NCBI RefSeq assembly: GCF_000760695.4
Contig: NZ_JHEG04000001.1
Span: 1,768,717-1,832,716, forward strand
Reading direction: 5' to 3'
Origin: Tolypothrix bouteillei VB521301
GTDB lineage: Bacteria > Cyanobacteriota > Cyanobacteriia > Cyanobacteriales > Nostocaceae
DNA length: 64,000 bases
In this document: in pieces, positions 7,877 through 16,481 of the stretch
How the letters are laid out: each line of letters begins with the position of its first letter
How positions within the stretch are numbered: position 1 is the stretch's first letter
Made by a program: the position numbers and the translations under genes
Notes under the pieces: model-generated
What the model saw: the letters and a program-made list of their open reading frames with translations, nothing else
The model's database searches: none
What the model was told of the DNA's origin: nothing

Positions 7877-9322
7877 TCAGGTTTCCGTGTTCGACATTGT
7901 TTCTGGTTGCTCAATTGGTATTTCAATGATAAACTCTGCTCCTTTTCCAACGGAGGAGGAACATTGGATCGATCCTTGGTGTTTGTTTACCACAATTTGA
8001 TGGCTAATTGATAATCCCAGCCCACTCCCTTTTCCAACAGGTTTTGTTGTAAAAAAGGGATCGAATAAGCGGGATCTCACTGATTCATCCATTCCAGGTC
8101 CATTATCAGCAATGCTGATTTTAACTGTTTTGTTGCTTGTGAGTTGAGTGTGAATGCGAATAGTAGGGATGGGAGAGTAAGACAGCCCTAAAGCAGGGGT
8201 TTCCCCAGCAGGAGGCTGCGTGTGCGTTTTGCGAGCGGCGTGTCGCGCCTGGGACTCAGCGTCTTTAGAGATACCCGAAGGGTCACTAACAGCTGGGGTA
8301 GTCATATTCTCGGTATCGAGTCCTGATTCCCCACTTCCCCGATCCAAAGCATCAATCGCATTACTTATGATATGCATAAACACCTGATTGAGATCGCTAG
8401 GATAACAGCTCACCAAGGGCAAACTACTGTATTCTTTTGTAACATTAATGCTGGGACGGTGCCCTGTTTCTTTCAGTCGATGCTGTAACATGACAAGGGT
8501 ACTATCGATACCTTCATGGATATTGACTGGCTTCATGTCAGCTTCATCAAGTCTTGAAAAGTTTTGTAGTGCCAGTACTATTTGCCGGATGCGATCGGCA
8601 CCCCTGTACATGGCACCCATTAACTTTCTCACATCATTCATCAAAAAATTTAAGTCTATATCCTGAACTGTTCGCTGAATTTTTGGTGTTTGGTTCGGAT
8701 ACTCTTGGTTATAAACTTCCACTACGTCAATTAACTGTTGTACGTACTGACTAACATATTCAATATTTCCGTAAATTAAACTGATGGGGTTGTTAACTTC
8801 GTGGGCAATTCCAGCAACCAACTGTCCCAATGCTGCCATTTTCTCATTTTGAATCTGCTTGACTTGGGCAACTTTTAATTCGTCAAGAGTATTGTGTAGC
8901 AATAAATTCTGTTCTTTTAGTTTATGTTGTAGAAAACGTAAATTTATTTGATTTTCAATCCGCAATAAAACTTCTGCTCCATGGAAAGGTTTAGTGATAT
9001 AGTCTACACCTCCAACATCAAAAGCTTTTACTTTATCTAATACATCATCCAAAGCACTAATAAAAATTACGGGAATATCATAAGTTTTTTCATCAACTTT
9101 GAGTTGCTTGCACACCTCATACCCATCCATACCAGGCATATTAATATCAAGCAGAATAACATCAGGCAAAACCATCTGACAGGCAGTTAATGCCATTTTA
9201 CCATTTAAAGCCTTACGAACTTCATAACCTTGTGCTGTTAGCATTGCAGATAACAGACGTAGGTTATCTGGTGTATCATCAACAACTAAAATATTGCCTT
9301 TGTATTCTTGATTTAAATGCAT
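7877..9322 (-). CDS. Histidine kinase with N-terminal receiver domain
   Basis: A soluble 481-residue sensor kinase. A receiver domain fills residues 1-125 (D15/D16, phosphoacceptor D59, K111), followed by a coiled coil. The dimerisation helix has an intact H174 in AGIAHEVNNPI. The ATPase domain has N321, DNGPG (406-410), FDPFF (420-424) and GSGLGLS (432-438). Residues about 328-384, between the N and G1 boxes, are an insertion unlike any kinase segment and appear to be translated small repeat (bases 8171-8341). It lies downstream of two other receiver-domain genes. Confidence 0.85.
   Translation of the reverse strand: MHLNQEYKGNILVVDDTPDNLRLLSAMLTAQGYEVRKALNGKMALTACQMVLPDVILLDINMPGMDGYEVCKQLKVDEKTYDIPVIFISALDDVLDKVKAFDVGGVDYITKPFHGAEVLLRIENQINLRFLQHKLKEQNLLLHNTLDELKVAQVKQIQNEKMAALGQLVAGIAHEVNNPISLIYGNIEYVSQYVQQLIDVVEVYNQEYPNQTPKIQRTVQDIDLNFLMNDVRKLMGAMYRGADRIRQIVLALQNFSRLDEADMKPVNIHEGIDSTLVMLQHRLKETGHRPSINVTKEYSSLPLVSCYPSDLNQVFMHIISNAIDALDRGSGESGLDTENMTTPAVSDPSGISKDAESQARHAARKTHTQPPAGETPALGLSYSPIPTIRIHTQLTSNKTVKISIADNGPGMDESVRSRLFDPFFTTKPVGKGSGLGLSISHQIVVNKHQGSIQCSSSVGKGAEFIIEIPIEQPETMSNTET
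8171..8341 (-). repeat. Small dispersed repeat read through in frame in a kinase gene
   Basis: The G/C-rich stretch contains CCAGCAGGAGGCTG, GCGTGTCGCGCC and GATACCCGAAGGG. The last motif recurs at 15243 in an intergenic repeat mosaic. It encodes a non-homologous loop of about 57 residues and does not shift the frame. Confidence 0.5.
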
Positions 9323-9528
9323 TTTTTAAAAATTAGTCTTTTAACGATTGGACGAGCCAACACTTTTTTCCGAGCAACTTTTATAAAATTGTCAGAAAAC
9401 AATCGATTGAAAAAAGGTAAGCGATAAGAAATTATGTGGGAGTTGGTTTGGGTAAGGCTTTCTCAATTTAATAGTAAAATCACACAGCACTTTACCGCGT
9501 AATTTTATCCTATAATCACTCCTTTGTG

Positions 9529-10662
9529 CTACTCTTGATTCAAAGAACCCTCCTCTTCTGAGATATAGTGCTTATTCCAACATTTGATTTCTCCCGCGAT
9601 CGAAAGATTTCCAGAGCAATTTTTTCGAGCTACAGGCACGCAAGCACAATATCCGTTACGTCCCTGTAGTTTTGCTTGGTAGAGAGCCTTGTCACTAGCC
9701 GCAATGAGGGTTTCAGGTAAAGATGGATTCACGGGAACTTTAGTTGCTATACCCATACTTAGAGTAATATAGTTTTTCACGAAAGATGAGGAATGGGTAA
9801 TTTTTAGTTCTTTTACCCGTAACCTAACATTTTCAGCCACTCGCACTGCTCCATGAAAATTGGTGTTGGGTAAAACAACTGCGAACTCTTCTCCTCCATA
9901 ACGAGCGACCAAATCAGCAGGACGTCTGACGGCATAGCGAATAGCCCGAGCGACCTTCCTCAAACAATCATCACCAGCTATGTGACCGTAAGTATCATTG
10001 TAAGATTTAAAACAGTCTATATCGCACAAAATAAAAGAAAGCGGTAGCTGTTCTCGTGCTGAGCGTTGCCATTCCCGTTGCAAGTAATCATCTAAAAAAC
10101 GGCGGTTAGAAACTTGTGTTAAGCTGTCTACCCAAATCAACTCTCGCAGTTTGTCGTTAGCTGCTTGTAAGGCAGATTCAACTTGAAGGCGTTTTTCTAT
10201 TTCTAATAATAGCAAAGCATTTTGCTCGGAAAGCTTTTGGTTGGTTTCTCGAAGTTCCCTCTGCAATCTTTGAATAGTCAGTTGATTTTGTACCCGTGCA
10301 ATGACCTCTTCAAACTGAAATGGTTTGGTGATGTAGTCCGCACCACCAACTTTAATTCCTTTGACTTTGTCCAAGACATCATCTAAGATACTGATGAAAA
10401 TTACAGGAATATTGCAGTTTGATGGATCGGCTTTTAATCTTTTGCACACCTCATAGCCATCCATTTCAGGCATATTAATATCTAGTAAAATAAGATCTGG
10501 TGGCAAAGTTTTGACTGCAGTTAAAGCCATTTGCCCGTTAAGAGCTTTACGAACTTGATATCCCTCTTTAGCTAAAATAGTTGATAATACACGCAAATTA
10601 TCAAGCTGGTCATCAACTATAAGAATATTGCCATAATTAGACGTTGATGGATCTTGATTCAT
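9529..10662 (-). CDS. Response regulator diguanylate cyclase (REC-GGDEF, PleD-like)
   Basis: A 377-residue protein predicted to make cyclic di-GMP when phosphorylated. The receiver domain has D61 in LLDINMPEMDG and K114 near ITKPF. A coiled-coil linker spans about 128-172. The cyclase domain has metal-binding D214/D216 (CDIDCFK) and an intact GGEEF at 256-260. The inhibitory I-site is present as RPAD (247-250), five residues before the GG, so product inhibition is expected. It starts 15 bases after the REC-GGDEF-EAL gene, so the two are probably cotranscribed. Confidence 0.88.
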   Translation of the reverse strand: MNQDPSTSNYGNILIVDDQLDNLRVLSTILAKEGYQVRKALNGQMALTAVKTLPPDLILLDINMPEMDGYEVCKRLKADPSNCNIPVIFISILDDVLDKVKGIKVGGADYITKPFQFEEVIARVQNQLTIQRLQRELRETNQKLSEQNALLLLEIEKRLQVESALQAANDKLRELIWVDSLTQVSNRRFLDDYLQREWQRSAREQLPLSFILCDIDCFKSYNDTYGHIAGDDCLRKVARAIRYAVRRPADLVARYGGEEFAVVLPNTNFHGAVRVAENVRLRVKELKITHSSSFVKNYITLSMGIATKVPVNPSLPETLIAASDKALYQAKLQGRNGYCACVPVARKNCSGNLSIAGEIKCWNKHYISEEEGSLNQE

Positions 10663-10677
10663 ATGTTGTCCTTTGAT

Positions 10678-12525
10678 TTACCATTGAGGTACTGCGGCAA
10701 TCAGTTCTAGAGCTAACTCTGGGTCTATGGCTTTAGAAAATAGATAACCTTGAGCAAGATCGCAGTTCATGCTCTGTAGATGAGTTAATTGTTCGGGAGT
10801 TTCTACACCTTCTGCGATCGCATTCATTCCCATAGAATGGGCAATGCCAATCGTAGCAGATACAAGTCCCATGTTTTCTTGATTTTCCTGCATTCGTTGG
10901 ACAAAGGATTTGTCAATTTTAAGGGTATGAAAAGGAAAGCTGTGTAAGTAACTCAATGAGGAGTATCCAGTCCCAAAATCATCCATAATTAACCTAATTT
11001 TCCTGTCTTGTAACTGCTGAAGAATTATTTTCAGTGTCTCAGTATTTTCCATGATGACACTTTCTGTAATTTCTAGCTGCAAACAGGCAGGATTGACTTG
11101 AGTTTCATTCAAAATTTTGTCAACTACTGCTACAATATCAATATGGGAAAACAAGCCTGCTGACAAATTCACGCTCATTGTCAGAGAAGTCTCTGTTTTT
11201 GGATGATTTTGCCAAATGTGTAATTGATGGCAAGCTGAGTGTAAAACCCAAGTGTCAATAGCACCAATCAAACCTGTTTCTTCTGCTATGGGTACAAACA
11301 CGGTAGGGGGAATTATCCCGTGAGTGGGATGCAGCCAGCGTACAAGGGCTTCAAATCCAGATATTCTACCTGTTTTTAGGGAAACGATTGGTTGATATTG
11401 AACAAAAAACTCTTGTCGTTCTACTGCTACTCTCAAATCGTGCTCGAGTTGCAAAAGCTGCATGGCTTCCTGATGCATTACGGGATCGAAGACGTGATAT
11501 CTCGCTTTTCCCAAAGCCTTTGCACGGTACATTGCCGTATCTGCATCCCTTAATAGATATTCTGGCTGTTCGTACCGGGTGTCGCCCCAGATAATACCAA
11601 TACTGGCATTAATAAAGACTTCATGTCTGGATAATTGAAAAGCTACTGATAATTGCTGTAAAACACTCTCAGCAGCACTAATAGCCATACTTATATCTGT
11701 AATGTTTTCTAAAAGAATCGCAAACTCATCACCACCAAATCGTGCAAATGTATGTTTGGAATTAAGGGATGCTTGTAAGCGACGAGCGATGGCAATTAGC
11801 AATTCATCCCCAACAAAATGACCGAGAGAGTCATTGACAATTTTAAAGCGATCGCAATCTAAAAAAAGTACCGCAAATCCATAATCTGGCTCAATTTTTG
11901 CACGTTGAAGTGCTTGCTGCATTTTTTTAATAAACAGAGTGCGATTGGGTAGCTTAGTTAGAGAATCATGCAATGCCATGTCAAGGAGCTTGCTTTGCAG
12001 GTGTTTGCGTCTCTTTATTTCCTGCTGTAACTTTTTGACAGATGTTTCTAGCTCGCTTGTACGCTCTTTAACTTTATTTTCTAACTCGCTATTGAGTTTC
12101 AAAATTTGTTTTTGCGCTGTTCTCAAAGCCAGTTGATTTTGTACGCGTACAATAAGTTCTTCCACTTCAAAGGGTTTGGTAATATAATCCACACCACCCA
12201 CACTAAAAGCTTTGACTTTGTCAAACACGTCCCCCAACGCACTCATAAAAATGATTGGAATATCGGCTGTGATATCTAAAGTTTTCAACCTCTGACAAAC
12301 TTCATATCCGTCCACATCTGGCATCATAATGTCCAGTAAAATTAAATCGGGCAACACAGTTGTACAAGCCATGACAGCCATTTGCCAGTTCAGTGCTTTG
12401 CGAACACCATATCCTTGCTTCGTAAGAATGGATGACAAAACACGCAGATTATCCGCTGTATCATCAATAATTAAGATATCTTTTTGATTCGTATCTCTAT
12501 TCAAAACTAATTTTTCGTAACTCAT
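10678..12525 (-). CDS. Response regulator with GGDEF and EAL domains
   Basis: A 615-residue c-di-GMP turnover protein. The receiver domain has D65 in LLDIMMPDVDG, and a coiled coil follows (about 135-175). GGDEF is intact (264-268) but has no RxxD I-site. The phosphodiesterase domain keeps E392 (FEALVRW), N453 (VNLSAG), E486 (EITES), D515/D516 (DDFGTG) and K538 (KIDKSF). Both activities are therefore possible; the direction must be set by the receiver. It is the first gene of the three-gene signalling cluster. Confidence 0.87.
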   Translation of the reverse strand: MSYEKLVLNRDTNQKDILIIDDTADNLRVLSSILTKQGYGVRKALNWQMAVMACTTVLPDLILLDIMMPDVDGYEVCQRLKTLDITADIPIIFMSALGDVFDKVKAFSVGGVDYITKPFEVEELIVRVQNQLALRTAQKQILKLNSELENKVKERTSELETSVKKLQQEIKRRKHLQSKLLDMALHDSLTKLPNRTLFIKKMQQALQRAKIEPDYGFAVLFLDCDRFKIVNDSLGHFVGDELLIAIARRLQASLNSKHTFARFGGDEFAILLENITDISMAISAAESVLQQLSVAFQLSRHEVFINASIGIIWGDTRYEQPEYLLRDADTAMYRAKALGKARYHVFDPVMHQEAMQLLQLEHDLRVAVERQEFFVQYQPIVSLKTGRISGFEALVRWLHPTHGIIPPTVFVPIAEETGLIGAIDTWVLHSACHQLHIWQNHPKTETSLTMSVNLSAGLFSHIDIVAVVDKILNETQVNPACLQLEITESVIMENTETLKIILQQLQDRKIRLIMDDFGTGYSSLSYLHSFPFHTLKIDKSFVQRMQENQENMGLVSATIGIAHSMGMNAIAEGVETPEQLTHLQSMNCDLAQGYLFSKAIDPELALELIAAVPQW

Positions 12526-12943
12526 AGGAGTGTCACTCTAGGCTGTTACTTAATTGTCTCAACTCATCATAATTTACCGAATCCCAGAAAACCCGGAAGT
12601 CTCTATGAAGAAAAGAAGAAAGGCAAAGGCAAGAAGCCATAAGCTAAGAATTCTTTAACTTGTACAGTCTCGGTCAATCTCACGCTTGTAGAACGAGCGT
12701 CCTCACCCGTTATCAAAGTGTATTCTTATCAGCGCAACAGATAAACGGCTTATTATGAAAAAACCCAAGTTTTTCCTTTAAAACTTGGGTAAAATTCTGA
12801 ACTGTTAGTTAGGGAGCAATTGTCAGATTATGTAGTTTGGGGAGTGTAGGAGCGAGATCGCCCTTCCTACAGTCATACAAGTACCACAAGAATATAGCGT
12901 GGTTCTGGATCTTGACATCTATTAGGTGTTTTACTACTAACCA
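12526..12943. other. Intergenic region between lepB and the signalling cluster
   Basis: About 420 bases on the 3' side of lepB and the 5' side of the REC-GGDEF-EAL gene. It holds the lepB terminator (12757-12790) and presumably the promoter of the signalling cluster. No gene seen. Confidence 0.55.
12757..12790 (-). terminator. Intrinsic terminator of lepB
   Basis: Perfect 11-base arms (ACCCAAGTTTT at 12763-12773 and AAAACTTGGGT at 12780-12790) with a 6-base loop. On the minus strand the stem is followed by six T residues. This is the standard form of a rho-independent terminator, about 150 bases past the lepB stop. Confidence 0.8.
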
Positions 12944-13591
12944 CTAATTTTTATATAACTGTTTTTTATCGATTCCCCCAATTTGATTGAGAGGCCAAAA
13001 GCGAAGTACTGCACGACCAATAATATTTTCACGAGGAACAACACCCCAACAACGGCTATCGTAACTGCTGTTACGGTTATCTCCCAATACTAAGTATGAA
13101 TCATTTGGTATCGTAACGGGTTGAGATAGGAAAGGAGGTTGCTGACCGGACGTACAAACGTCAACAACAGTACGCTGACCCTCTGTCAAGTACTGTTGCT
13201 CTGGTAAAGGGTTACCATTAATGTAGACTTTGCCGCTCTTAAGTTCTACCTTTTCCCCAGGTAGGGCAATGACTCGCTTGATAAAGGCATCTTGATATTG
13301 TTCTTTTTGTAACTCTTTTGTAGGAGAAAATACTACAATATCGCCTCGTTTGGGCTCAGAAAATTTATAGCCTAATTTATCTACGATAATTTTGTCTGCT
13401 TCCCACTGATTCGGGGAACCGTGTAAAGTTGGTTCCATAGAGCCAGAGGGAATCCAACGTGCTTCAGCAACAAAGGTACGAATTCCCAAGGCGAGAACAA
13501 CACTTAAGACAATTGTCCTACCTAGTTCTGCGATCCACGAATTATTGGGCTGTTGATGGCTAGAGTTGTTATCAGACACTTGATTTTGCAT
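12944..13591 (-). CDS. lepB: Signal peptidase I
   Basis: A membrane-bound type I signal peptidase of 215 residues that removes signal peptides from exported proteins. One N-terminal membrane helix (about 23-42) is followed by the catalytic serine S51 in IPSGSMEPTL and the general base K105 in DAFIKRVIALPG. The conserved GDNRNSSYDSRCWG box is near residue 170. All catalytic features are intact and the length is normal. The gene is divergent from pyrC across about 275 bases. Confidence 0.93.
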   Translation of the reverse strand: MQNQVSDNNSSHQQPNNSWIAELGRTIVLSVVLALGIRTFVAEARWIPSGSMEPTLHGSPNQWEADKIIVDKLGYKFSEPKRGDIVVFSPTKELQKEQYQDAFIKRVIALPGEKVELKSGKVYINGNPLPEQQYLTEGQRTVVDVCTSGQQPPFLSQPVTIPNDSYLVLGDNRNSSYDSRCWGVVPRENIIGRAVLRFWPLNQIGGIDKKQLYKN

Positions 13592-13866
13592 GAAAGTACT
13601 AGAGTGATAGCTTATAAAAAGCAGGGGATCTGATTTATCCGAGCTATGATGTTGTATTGATTTATCTTAACTTTACAAAAAGAAAGAGGGTAGAAAGAAA
13701 CAAATTCATATAGTAACGCATAGTTTAAGAAATATTAACTTTTTTGTAACGAAGAAAACAATACTCCCGCTCATAGTTCAACCAAGTTTAACCTATATGG
13801 ATGGAAATCTGTCACGCTTAGCTCTTGTTATAGCCCAGTTGACCGCTTCTAAAAAGTTACAAACCC

Positions 13867-15192
13867 ATGCCAATTACCGCAAGCAGTTTGCTCATTCGTC
13901 GCGCTCGCATTGTTTTACCTACTGGTGAATTGCTAGTTGGTGATGTGTTGACGAGCGATCGCACAATCGTTGAGGTGGCTCCAGAAATTACAAAGGCAAC
14001 CCCAACCACAGAAATTGACGCAGAAGGGTTAACTTTGTTGCCAGGAGTCATCGATCCGCAAGTACATTTCCGGGAACCGGGACTCGAATATAAGGAAGAC
14101 TTATTTACAGCGAGTTGTGCTTGTGCTAGGGGGGGGGTAACTTCATTTTTAGAAATGCCAAATACACGCCCTCCAACAATTAGCCAGTACGCTCTAGATG
14201 ACAAGTTACAGCGAGCATCTCAAAAGAGCTTGGTGAATTATGGCTTTTTTATAGGCGCAACAGCAGATAACCTTCCAGATATACTATTGGCAAAGCCGAC
14301 ACCAGGAATCAAAATTTTTATGGGGTCGATGCACGGTTCATTACTAGTTGACCAAGATGCTGCATTAGAAGCCATTTTTGCCAAAGGATCTCGGTTAATT
14401 GCTGTTCACGCAGAAGACCAAGCCAGAATAAAACAGCGAAGAGAAGAATTTGCTGGTATTCATGACCCCGCAATTCATTCTCAAATTCAAGATAACCAAG
14501 CAGCATTACTCGCAACTCAACAGGCATTAAAACTTTCTAAAAAATATCAACGTCGCTTGCACATTCTGCATATGTCAACAGCAGAAGAAGCAGAGCTGTT
14601 GCTTCAAGACAAACCAACTTGGGTGACAGCAGAAGTCACGCCGCAGCACTTGTTATTAAATACAGATGCTTACGCCAAAATAGGAACAAGAGCGCAAATG
14701 AACCCGCCTTTGCGATCGCATCACGATAACGAAGTTCTTTGGCAAGCCCTACGGGATGGTACCATCGATTTCATTGCCACAGACCATGCCCCACACACTT
14801 TAGAAGAAAAAGCACAAGAATACCCCAAAACTCCCTCTGGAATGCCCGGAGTAGAAACTTCCCTGCCTTTAATGCTAACGGCTGCAGCAGATGGGAAATG
14901 TACTGTTGCTCAAGTGGCAAACTGGATGTCTCAAGCTGTAGCTAAAGCATATTCTATTCCCAATAAAGGAGCGATCGCACCCGGTTACGATGCCGATTTA
15001 GTCTTAGTGGATTTGAACACTTACCATCCGGTACGCCCTGAAGAACTATTAACTAAGTGCGGTTGGAGCCCTTTTGAAGGTTGGAACCTAACAGGATGGC
15101 CCGTTGTGACGATTGTAGGCGGTCAAATTGTTTATGAGAAGGGCAAGTTGCACACAGAGGTAAGAGGTCAAGCTTTAACTTTTAATCAATAG
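13867..15192 (+). CDS. pyrC: Dihydroorotase
   Basis: A 441-residue dihydroorotase of the long (class I-like) type, closing N-carbamoyl-aspartate to dihydroorotate in pyrimidine synthesis. The metal motif reads D63-P-Q-V-H67-F-R69, with a glutamine where the canonical DxHxHxR motif has its first histidine. I believe this Gln form occurs in other dihydroorotases too. The second signature, ATDHAPHT, is intact. An allantoinase-like role is less likely from overall similarity. ATG at 13867 is chosen on length and context. Confidence 0.87.
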   Translation: MPITASSLLIRRARIVLPTGELLVGDVLTSDRTIVEVAPEITKATPTTEIDAEGLTLLPGVIDPQVHFREPGLEYKEDLFTASCACARGGVTSFLEMPNTRPPTISQYALDDKLQRASQKSLVNYGFFIGATADNLPDILLAKPTPGIKIFMGSMHGSLLVDQDAALEAIFAKGSRLIAVHAEDQARIKQRREEFAGIHDPAIHSQIQDNQAALLATQQALKLSKKYQRRLHILHMSTAEEAELLLQDKPTWVTAEVTPQHLLLNTDAYAKIGTRAQMNPPLRSHHDNEVLWQALRDGTIDFIATDHAPHTLEEKAQEYPKTPSGMPGVETSLPLMLTAAADGKCTVAQVANWMSQAVAKAYSIPNKGAIAPGYDADLVLVDLNTYHPVRPEELLTKCGWSPFEGWNLTGWPVVTIVGGQIVYEKGKLHTEVRGQALTFNQ

Positions 15193-15480
15193 TTAGCAAT
15201 CGGTTGTTCGTAATTAGTGATTGGGGGACATAGGACATAGGCGATACCCGAAGGCTGTTCGCGTATAGCCCCCCTTACGGGCATAGCCCAAAGGCATCGC
15301 GGAGCGTGTGCAAGGCACATAGCGTCTGTGCTCCTGAGATACAAGGGAGGGAAGAGAGTTTGTATAGCCGCGATTGCGAACATCGCTTGGTATTTTTACA
15401 CAATTGGGATGCTCTCGTTTTTGGCGCTCACGTATCAGTAAAACCTTTAAGAAACTGTTCGCAGTTAACATTTTCTGATA
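15193..15480. repeat. Intergenic mosaic of small dispersed repeats
   Basis: G/C-rich segments foreign to the local A/T background include GATACCCGAAGG (15243), a GCGTATAGCC...GGGCATAGC palindrome (15260-15289) and GCATCGCGGAGCG (15294-15306). The palindrome is the reverse complement of a unit at about 35364-35388. Open frames across it are products of the repeats and are not called. Confidence 0.55.
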
Positions 15481-15626
15481 CGTAAGTGTAATTTATAGAG
15501 ATTTCATGAAATCTTGATAAAAAGCTACTGAGTATTTGTTTACATAAGCAAAGGTACCAGTTAGTAACACTACTGGTGAAATTTCTACTTACGGAGAATA
15601 TTTGTAAACAATACTTGGTAAAAAAA

Positions 15627-15791
15627 ATGACAATGCTAGCTAATTACACTGACGAACGTGGAAGTGGCAGAATTGACCAGCATATATGTGCGGGCAATAG
15701 TATGACAGAAAACCAGCCCCTTGCTTGGATTCTCATACCCACAGCAAAAAAGGCTGGCGTTGCTTGGTTTGAGTCCTTTTCTGACAATTAA
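15627..15791 (+). CDS. Possible small hypothetical protein (54 aa)
   Basis: An open frame from ATG at 15627 to TAA at 15789-15791, beginning MTMLANYTDERGSGRIDQ. A GTG further upstream (15576) would give 71 residues. The N-terminal half is polar and the C-terminal half resembles a soluble domain edge. There is a GGAG upstream, but too far for the ATG. No family recognised. It could be a genuine small gene or chance. Confidence 0.3.
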   Translation: MTMLANYTDERGSGRIDQHICAGNSMTENQPLAWILIPTAKKAGVAWFESFSDN

Positions 15792-15869
15792 GTAAGAGTA
15801 GGTACAACAATATAGCTAACTTGTAACTCGAGGTTTTTAGTAAAAACACTCACTAGATTCCATCGCGAA

Positions 15870-16331
15870 TTACAAATTAGCTCCCAACGGCTCTTGCGGA
15901 ATCATACAATTGTGTGTTGCGATCGCGGCTTGACGACTGTCCTCATTCCCATAGGTCAGGTGAACTATTATATAGCGATCTGGCTTATAGGGCAATCGTT
16001 CAGCCCACTCAATTGCCACAATTCCTGGCGTGACCTCAATACCTTCCCAATAAGTTTCCAAATTTAAAGCAATCACTTCCTTTGGTTCTAAGCGATATAG
16101 ATCGAGGTGATATAGAGGGAGGCGTCCTTCCGCATACTCATTAATCAGGGTAAAAGTGGGGCTAACAATAGGTACGGGGATGCCCAAACCTTCACCTAGA
16201 CCTTGCACTAGGGTTGTTTTGCCTGCACCTAAATCGCCCTGTAGTAGAATAACGCTCCGGGCGTCTAAACATTGACCGAGTGCAATACCGAGTTTGCGTG
16301 TTGCCTGAGTATCTGGTAAAGAGATATTCAT
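15870..16331 (-). CDS. tsaE: tRNA threonylcarbamoyladenosine biosynthesis ATPase TsaE
   Basis: A 153-residue P-loop protein that works with TsaB and TsaD to make the t6A modification on ANN-decoding tRNAs. The Walker A sequence is GDLGAGKTT (32-40), followed by the family-typical VSPTFTLINEY (57-67) and YHLDLYRL (74-81). The length is normal. A heptamer repeat array begins only 2 bases before its start codon, so its promoter and ribosome binding site lie within or beyond repeat DNA. Confidence 0.9.
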   Translation of the reverse strand: MNISLPDTQATRKLGIALGQCLDARSVILLQGDLGAGKTTLVQGLGEGLGIPVPIVSPTFTLINEYAEGRLPLYHLDLYRLEPKEVIALNLETYWEGIEVTPGIVAIEWAERLPYKPDRYIIVHLTYGNEDSRQAAIATHNCMIPQEPLGANL

Positions 16332-16333
16332 AA

Positions 16334-16470
16334 ATGGTTAATGGCTAATGGCTAATAGCTAATGGCTAATGGTGAGTCCAGTCCTGCAGGCGGGTTTCCC
16401 GCCGTAGGGAACTGGCGAACCCGAAGGGCTAATGGCTAATGGCTAATAGCTAATAGCTAATGGCTAACCA
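16334..16470. repeat. STRR heptamer array with a nested 58-bp repeat
   Basis: Tandem copies of the heptamers TAATGGC and TAATAGC (16334-16371 and 16429-16470) are interrupted by a G/C-rich unit at 16371-16428. That unit contains CAGGCGGGTTTCCCGCCGTA and CTGGCGAACCCGAAGGG. Relatives of the unit occur within STRR arrays at 35.4-35.6 kb and 36.47-36.54 kb. Confidence 0.8.
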
Positions 16471-16481
16471 CTAACCAATAC

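Noticed and set aside
15186..15471. Two overlapping minus-strand frames after pyrC
   Set aside because: They follow the repeat mosaic and have no ribosome binding site.
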